This document shows, one piece after another, positions 60,573-64,000 of a stretch of DNA of 64,000 bases. Each line of letters opens with the position of its first letter. Within the stretch, counting starts at the first letter, position 1. The position numbers were made by a program, and so were the translations under genes. The notes beneath the pieces were generated by a model. It saw nothing but the letters and a program-made list of their open reading frames with translations, did no database searches and had not been told where the DNA came from. Source of the DNA: Halomonas sp. SSL-5 (GTDB lineage Bacteria; Pseudomonadota; Gammaproteobacteria; Pseudomonadales; Halomonadaceae); the NCBI RefSeq assembly GCF_030708455.1, contig NZ_JAUYWF010000004.1, positions 271,209 through 335,208 of the forward strand. The letters run 5' to 3'.

Positions 60573-61640
60573 TCACGCCCTCAGGCGGACATGCACCGTC
60601 ACCTCTTCACGATCATGGTAGAGGTGGCGGCAGGCGATCTCGGCGTCGACCCTGGCCGCCGCCAGCGCGTCGGCGAGCCGTCGCAGGCAGGAGTCCACCT
60701 CGGGCCAGCGGCGTTTCATCGGCAGCTTGAGGTTGAAGACCGCCTCCCGGCACCAGCGCCGAACCAGCCAGCGCTCCACCATCGCCTCCACCCGTGACGG
60801 CTTGTCGACGATATCGCAGACCAGCCAGTCGAGGCGATACGGAGGCTCCCAGGTAAAACCATCCTCGTGCAGGTGCTCGACCTGTCCGGTGGCCATCAAC
60901 GCCCTGTCCATGGGGCCATTGTCGATGGCGTAGACATGCATGCCGCGCTGCACCAATTGCCAGGTCCACCCGCCGGGCGCCGCCCCCAGATCCGCGGCCT
61001 GCATGCCCTGGCCCAGGCGCTCATCCCACTCCTCCCGCGGCACGAACTCATGCCAGGCCTCCTCCAGCTTGAGCGTGGAACGGCTGGGCGCCGCTCTCGG
61101 GAAGCGCAGGCGCCGAATGCCGCCCGGCAGCTCGCTGCGATTGCCGGGAAAGCTCATGCCCAGCTGCACACGATCGCCGGCGCTCCACAGCAGATGCAGG
61201 CGCCGTCCACCCGCCTTGCGACGCAGCGCCTTGCGCTTGGTCAGCAGCGAGGTCAGTGGCCTCTCCAGCGCCTTGGCCAGCCCGGCCAGCGCCTTGCCGT
61301 CGTTGGTGTCCGGGGTCTCCTGCCACAGGCTCTCGAAGCTCCAGCCGCTGGCGACCACCTGGTCGACGATCGGCGTCAGTCGGTCATCACGCGACAGCAC
61401 CAGTGGCGGCAGTGCCACCAGACTCTGGCGGGCGAAGACCAGATCCGTCAGCGGCAGGTCACGATGCAGGCCGTTGGCCGCCTCGCCCTCGTGCAGCAGG
61501 AAGCGCACGAAGCCATCGTTCTGAGCATGATGCGCCTCCCCCTCCCAGCCCAGCGCCGCGACCTTGTCGGCAAGCTCGGCTGCCAAGTCGGGCTCGAAAC
61601 CGGGACGACAGTAGCAGAGCAGCTCCCCCGGGTAAGTCAT
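60573..61640 (-). CDS. rlmM: 23S rRNA 2'-O-ribose methyltransferase RlmM
   Basis: A 355-aa RlmM that methylates C2498 of 23S rRNA. The N-terminal THUMP-like domain (ELLCYCRPGFEPDLAAELAD) leads to a SAM-binding fold with AADLGAAPGGWTWQLVQRGM, and the catalytic K-D-K-E residues appear as expected (FKLPMKRRWPE region with NLKLPMKR). The second ATG (61638-61640) has GGAG six bases upstream and is chosen. It converges with the ABM gene three bases away. Confidence 0.93.
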   Translation of the reverse strand: MTYPGELLCYCRPGFEPDLAAELADKVAALGWEGEAHHAQNDGFVRFLLHEGEAANGLHRDLPLTDLVFARQSLVALPPLVLSRDDRLTPIVDQVVASGWSFESLWQETPDTNDGKALAGLAKALERPLTSLLTKRKALRRKAGGRRLHLLWSAGDRVQLGMSFPGNRSELPGGIRRLRFPRAAPSRSTLKLEEAWHEFVPREEWDERLGQGMQAADLGAAPGGWTWQLVQRGMHVYAIDNGPMDRALMATGQVEHLHEDGFTWEPPYRLDWLVCDIVDKPSRVEAMVERWLVRRWCREAVFNLKLPMKRRWPEVDSCLRRLADALAAARVDAEIACRHLYHDREEVTVHVRLRA

Positions 61641-61987
61641 CGTCTTCTCCATGCCGCACCTTGTTCCTCAGTGTGCCTGTGGCCCCGCCCCTGCCGGAAC
61701 AACCGGCGGCGAAGCACCTTAGCACCACGCCTGCCACGAGGAAAGCCGCCATAGTGACACAGGCACCGGGAGCCTAGCGTTTAATAAACATTTATGAAAC
61801 TTTTCTTTTGCGCAATCGAGGTGCAAGCTTTTCCTGGATTTACAAGCGAGTTTGGCTCATAACAATGTCTCACGCGCGCATGGCCCATACATTTGCTGCA
61901 TAATGGTGCATTGCTATATAGTCGTTGTCCGTGGAAACCACTTTCAGATTGGCCCGCTGCGGCCGGCACACTCACACACAGGACACG
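61641..61987 (+). promoter_or_regulatory. Intergenic region upstream of gdhA
   Basis: These 347 bases hold no supported gene. The middle (about 61780-61920) is AT-rich. TTGCTG at 61893-61898 and TATAGT at 61917-61922 (18-base spacer) may be the gdhA promoter. TGCA-N6-TGCA lies between them. A TGGCCC...TTGCT sequence resembles a sigma-54 promoter but is one base too long. The rlmM promoter must also lie in this region. Confidence 0.35.
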
Positions 61988-63343
61988 ATGATGCCCTACG
62001 TTCACGATACTCTGGAAAACCTTCGCAAGAGCAGCCCCGCCCAGACCGAGTTCTACCAGGCGGCGGAAGAGGTACTGGAGTGCCTGCGCCCGCTGTTCCA
62101 GCATAGCCCCCACTATCTGGACCACAGCATCATCGAGCGTATCGTCGAGCCGGAACGCCAGATCATGTTCCGTATCTGCTGGACCGACGATGACGGCCGC
62201 GTCCAGGTCAACAAGGGCTACCGCATCCAGTTCAACTCCGCGCTGGGGCCCTACAAGGGCGGGCTGCGCTTCCACCCCAGTGTCACCTCCGGCACCATCA
62301 AGTTCCTGGGCTTCGAGCAGATCTTCAAGAATGCTCTCACCGGCCTGCCCATCGGTGGCGGCAAGGGCGGCTCGGACTTCGACCCCAAGGGCAAGTCCGA
62401 TGGCGAGATCATGCGCTTCTGCCAGGCCTTCATGTCCGAGCTGTATCGGCACATCGGCCCGCACACCGACGTGCCCGCCGGCGACATCGGTGTCGGTGGT
62501 CGTGAGATCGGCTACCTCTACGGCCAGTACAAGCGCCTCACCGGCCGCTATGAAGGCGTGCTCACCGGCAAGGGCCTGGACTGGGGCGGCTCCATCGGCC
62601 GCAAGGAAGCCACCGGCTACGGTGCGGTCTACTTCGCCCAGAACATGCTGGAAGCCCTCGGCAAGACCCTCGAAGGCAAGACCTGCCTGGTCTCCGGCGC
62701 CGGCAACGTGGCGATCTACACCATCGAGAAGCTCTACGAGATGGGCGCCAAGCCGGTGACCTGCTCCGACTCCCGCGGCACCCTGCATGACGCCCGCGGC
62801 ATCGACCTCGACCTGCTCAAGGAGCTCAAGGAGGTCAAGCGCGCCTCCCTGGAGGCCTACCTGGAGCAGCATCCCGAGGCCACCTACATCCCGGTTGGCG
62901 AGTACCCCGAGGGTGGTCACGCGGTCTGGCGTATCAAGGCCGACGCCGCCTTCCCCTGCGCTACCCAGAACGAGCTCACCGCCACCGATGCCGAGGCCCT
63001 GCTGAGCAACGGCGTCTACTGCATCAGCGAAGGCGCCAACATGCCTTCCACCGCGGATGCCGTGGATCGCTTCCTCGAGGCGAAGATCGCCTATGGACCC
63101 GGCAAGGCCGCCAATGCCGGCGGCGTGGCCACCAGCCAGCTGGAGATGGCTCAGAACAGCAGCATGGAGAAGTGGCCGCTGGAGAAGGTCGACGAGAAGC
63201 TCAAGGAGATCATGGCCAATATCCACCGCCAGTGCGCCGATACCGCCGAGGAGTTCGGCGAGCCTACCAATCTGGTACTGGGTGCCAACATCGCCGGCTT
63301 CCGCAAGGTAGCCGACGCCATGATCGACCAGGGCGTGGTCTGA
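61988..63343 (+). CDS. gdhA: NADP-specific glutamate dehydrogenase
   Basis: A 451-aa hexameric glutamate dehydrogenase, close to E. coli GdhA (447 aa), which assimilates ammonia by aminating 2-oxoglutarate with NADPH. The substrate lysines are in YKGGLRFHPSV and GLPIGGGKGGSDFDPKGKSD, the NADP loop in LVSGAGNVAIYTIEKL, and the C-terminal block ANAGGVATSQLEMAQNS is conserved. Glutamate made here, or by PutA, feeds the osmolyte pool. The ATG at 61988 is preceded by CAGGAC; a second ATG follows directly. A strong terminator follows at 63370. Confidence 0.95.
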   Translation: MMPYVHDTLENLRKSSPAQTEFYQAAEEVLECLRPLFQHSPHYLDHSIIERIVEPERQIMFRICWTDDDGRVQVNKGYRIQFNSALGPYKGGLRFHPSVTSGTIKFLGFEQIFKNALTGLPIGGGKGGSDFDPKGKSDGEIMRFCQAFMSELYRHIGPHTDVPAGDIGVGGREIGYLYGQYKRLTGRYEGVLTGKGLDWGGSIGRKEATGYGAVYFAQNMLEALGKTLEGKTCLVSGAGNVAIYTIEKLYEMGAKPVTCSDSRGTLHDARGIDLDLLKELKEVKRASLEAYLEQHPEATYIPVGEYPEGGHAVWRIKADAAFPCATQNELTATDAEALLSNGVYCISEGANMPSTADAVDRFLEAKIAYGPGKAANAGGVATSQLEMAQNSSMEKWPLEKVDEKLKEIMANIHRQCADTAEEFGEPTNLVLGANIAGFRKVADAMIDQGVV

Positions 63344-63369
63344 CCCCAGGCGCCGCACATCACGCAACA

Positions 63370-63401
63370 AAGAAGCCCGGGCCACTTGGCCCGGGCTTCT
63401 T
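63370..63401 (+). terminator. gdhA terminator
   Basis: A 14-bp perfect stem (AAGAAGCCCGGGCC / GGCCCGGGCTTCTT, loop ACTT) lies 27 bases after the gdhA stop, with TCATGG following. The A/T pairs at its base make it bidirectional. Confidence 0.8.
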
Positions 63402-63436
63402 CATGGATCCTCGACAGCCGCGCGGCCGTCGGTTGA

Positions 63437-63598
63437 TCAGATATGCGGCAGGTAGCCACGGCGCGCCTGGGCCGCGCACTGCGCCTCAGCCAGGCGGAGC
63501 ATGCCGCGCCACACCCGACGCAGCAGCGGGCGAACGATGACGCGCGAGGTACCGGTGCTGTCCCAGATGGTGGGATAGGTTTCGACCGACGGAGTCAT
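63437..63598 (-). CDS. Small 53-aa protein, function unknown
   Basis: A 53-codon ORF (MTPSVETYPTIW, then SRVIVRPLLRRVWRGMLRL, then ending RRGYLPHI) with a good GAGAGGG ribosome binding site seven bases before its ATG and typical codon use. The basic, helical C-terminal half loosely recalls DUF1127-type small proteins. A palindrome at 63637-63648 lies upstream in its likely promoter. The gdhA terminator lies just past its stop, where transcription from both sides would end. Confidence 0.5.
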   Translation of the reverse strand: MTPSVETYPTIWDSTGTSRVIVRPLLRRVWRGMLRLAEAQCAAQARRGYLPHI

Positions 63599-63636
63599 GG
63601 CAGAGCCCTCTCAATGCTGTGGAAGATGGTCGTATC

Positions 63637-63648
63637 ATACCTTGGTAT
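63637..63648 (-). promoter_or_regulatory. Palindrome upstream of 53-aa ORF
   Basis: ATACC-TT-GGTAT is a perfect 12-bp palindrome. On the minus strand TATGAT (a -10-like sequence) follows it closely, about 30-40 bases before the ORF start, so it could be an operator. Confidence 0.35.
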
Positions 63649-63690
63649 AACAACCAAAGTCTAACCACCCGCCGACAGTCCCCAGACGCA

Positions 63691-63726
63691 AAAAGCCCCG
63701 AACTCACAAAGGAGCTCGGGGCTTTT
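63691..63726 (-). terminator. Second terminator downstream of rRNA operon
   Basis: AAAAGCCCCGA and TCGGGGCTTTT form an 11-bp stem with T-runs usable on both strands. It lies directly beside the copied 5S fragment at 63730 and would end leftward rRNA transcription that passes the first terminator. Confidence 0.7.
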
Positions 63727-63729
63727 CTC

Positions 63730-63885
63730 AATAAGTGCCTGACGATGACCTGGCCGGCGCTCCGGGGGCCGGCCTCCCGGCGGCCGGCGCTCCGCGACTT
63801 TACTCGTCTCATCCTGAGACTCGCCCTTCGGGCCCGCTGAAGCGGTTCCCGTTTGTTCCCGACAAACGGGCCATGGGGAGACCCC
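63730..63885 (-). pseudogene. Remnants of a second 5S rRNA gene
   Basis: Bases 63730-63751 repeat exactly 22 bases that end the real 5S gene and its flank (63924-63945), and bases 63872-63885 repeat 14 internal 5S bases (CATGGGGAGACCCC, also at 63953-63966). The roughly 120 bases between hold a direct repeat GGCCGGCGCTCCG (twice) and a hairpin CCCGTTTGT / ACAAACGGG at 63848-63870. This looks like a broken tandem 5S copy or rearranged rRNA spacer. Confidence 0.5.
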
Positions 63886-63895
63886 TAGAACGACG

Positions 63896-63920
63896 AAACC
63901 CCAGCCATGGGCTGGGGTTT
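63896..63920 (-). terminator. rRNA operon terminator
   Basis: AAACCCCAGCC and GGCTGGGGTTT form an 11-bp perfect stem with a three-base loop, 10 bases past the 5S rRNA end on the minus strand. A-T pairs at its base give the T-run. Confidence 0.85.
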
Positions 63921-63929
63921 CTGAATAAG

Positions 63930-64000
63930 TGCCTGACGATGACCTACTCTCACATGGGGAGACCCCACACTACCATCGGCGCTGAGCGGTTTCACTGCTG
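63930..64000 (-). rRNA. 5S ribosomal RNA, 3' part (runs off window edge)
   Basis: The minus strand reads AGTGAAACCGCTCAGCGCC, then GATGGTAGTGTGGGGTCTCC, CCATGTGAGAGTAGG and TCATCGTCAGGCA, the 3' two-thirds of a gammaproteobacterial 5S rRNA. The 5' end and the rest of the rRNA operon (23S, 16S) lie to the right of the window and are transcribed leftward. Confidence 0.93.

Noticed and set aside
61881..61897. Sigma-54-like promoter (TGGCCC ... TTGCT) before gdhA
   Set aside because: The GG and GC elements are 11 bases apart instead of the required 10, and the -24 element is imperfect.
61781..63385. Minus-strand frame (534 aa) opposite gdhA
   Set aside because: Shadow of gdhA, which has clear motifs on the plus strand.
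63619..63840. Plus-strand ORF between the 53-aa gene and the rRNA operon
   Set aside because: It runs through two terminators and the copied 5S fragments, so it cannot be a real gene.

Overview
The window is high-GC gammaproteobacterial chromosome, most likely Halomonadaceae (Halomonas or a close relative). I infer this from the overall GC-rich codon use and from the family mix: FadBA, RlmM, EpmC, SlyA, RimB/RimK, YqcC, a DUF3549 protein, DUF5924/DUF2914, a PutP/PutA proline unit, a SUF operon led by an Rrf2 regulator, and NADP-type GdhA. No database search was possible, so the genus is inference. Gene density is high and most of the window is ordinary core chromosome.

Layout. 1-6.6 kb: a truncated alcohol dehydrogenase, DUF2797 and YeaC proteins, the rhomboid protease GlpG, a metallophosphatase with NAD kinase, an EamA transporter behind a large inverted repeat, a YqaE/Pmp3-type membrane protein and a CBS-domain protein. 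6.6-15.2 kb: tRNA-Gly(CCC) with its promoter, an AraC regulator, putP and putA, and ompW with an FNR/Anr-like site. 15.2-20.2 kb: gamma-glutamylcyclotransferase, YqcC, the DUF3549-rimB-rimK operon, a helical protein whose 3' end carries a 24-bp triplicate, and SanA. 20.2-26.4 kb: the leftward SUF Fe-S operon (regulator-sufB-C-D-S-T) with a promoter and an IscR-type operator. 26.5-37.9 kb: YjdM, an NDUFA9-like dehydrogenase, a histone-deacetylase-family enzyme, a VIT1/CCC1 transporter divergent from a Cu/Zn-type permease, an M42 peptidase, a thymidine/AMP phosphorylase-like gene with a PRPP-synthetase-like gene, an ion channel, PanE, YjbQ and a DCC protein. 38.2-40.4 kb: an AT-richer islet with two unrecognised leftward genes and palindromic upstream DNA. 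40.4-47 kb: a DJ-1/PfpI protein, a PEBP-like protein, a flavodoxin-like protein, an orphan TAXI binding protein, and fadBA behind a PsrA-like box. 47-61.7 kb: DUF5924/DUF2914, SlyA with a palindrome at its promoter, a universal stress protein, the ABC-F protein Uup, a TatD nuclease, a fused two-domain E1 dehydrogenase, EpmC, a MATE exporter, a DUF3080 lipoprotein, TusA, an ABM-fold protein and RlmM. 61.9-64 kb: gdhA, a 53-aa ORF, and the 3' end of a leftward rRNA operon (partial 5S rRNA, terminator, and what looks like debris of a second 5S).

How the genes fit together. The clearest units are proline uptake and oxidation to glutamate (putP/putA with an AraC neighbour, because this PutA lacks the repressor domain), SUF Fe-S assembly under an Fe-S-sensing regulator, fatty-acid beta-oxidation (fadBA), S6 glutamylation (rimB/rimK), and a possible nucleotide-phosphorolysis/PRPP pair. 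I saw no CRISPR array, prophage or complete insertion sequence. The best candidates for something undescribed are the 38.2-40.4 kb islet and the phosphorylase/PRPP-synthetase pair. Several operators read directly from the DNA are also worth testing.
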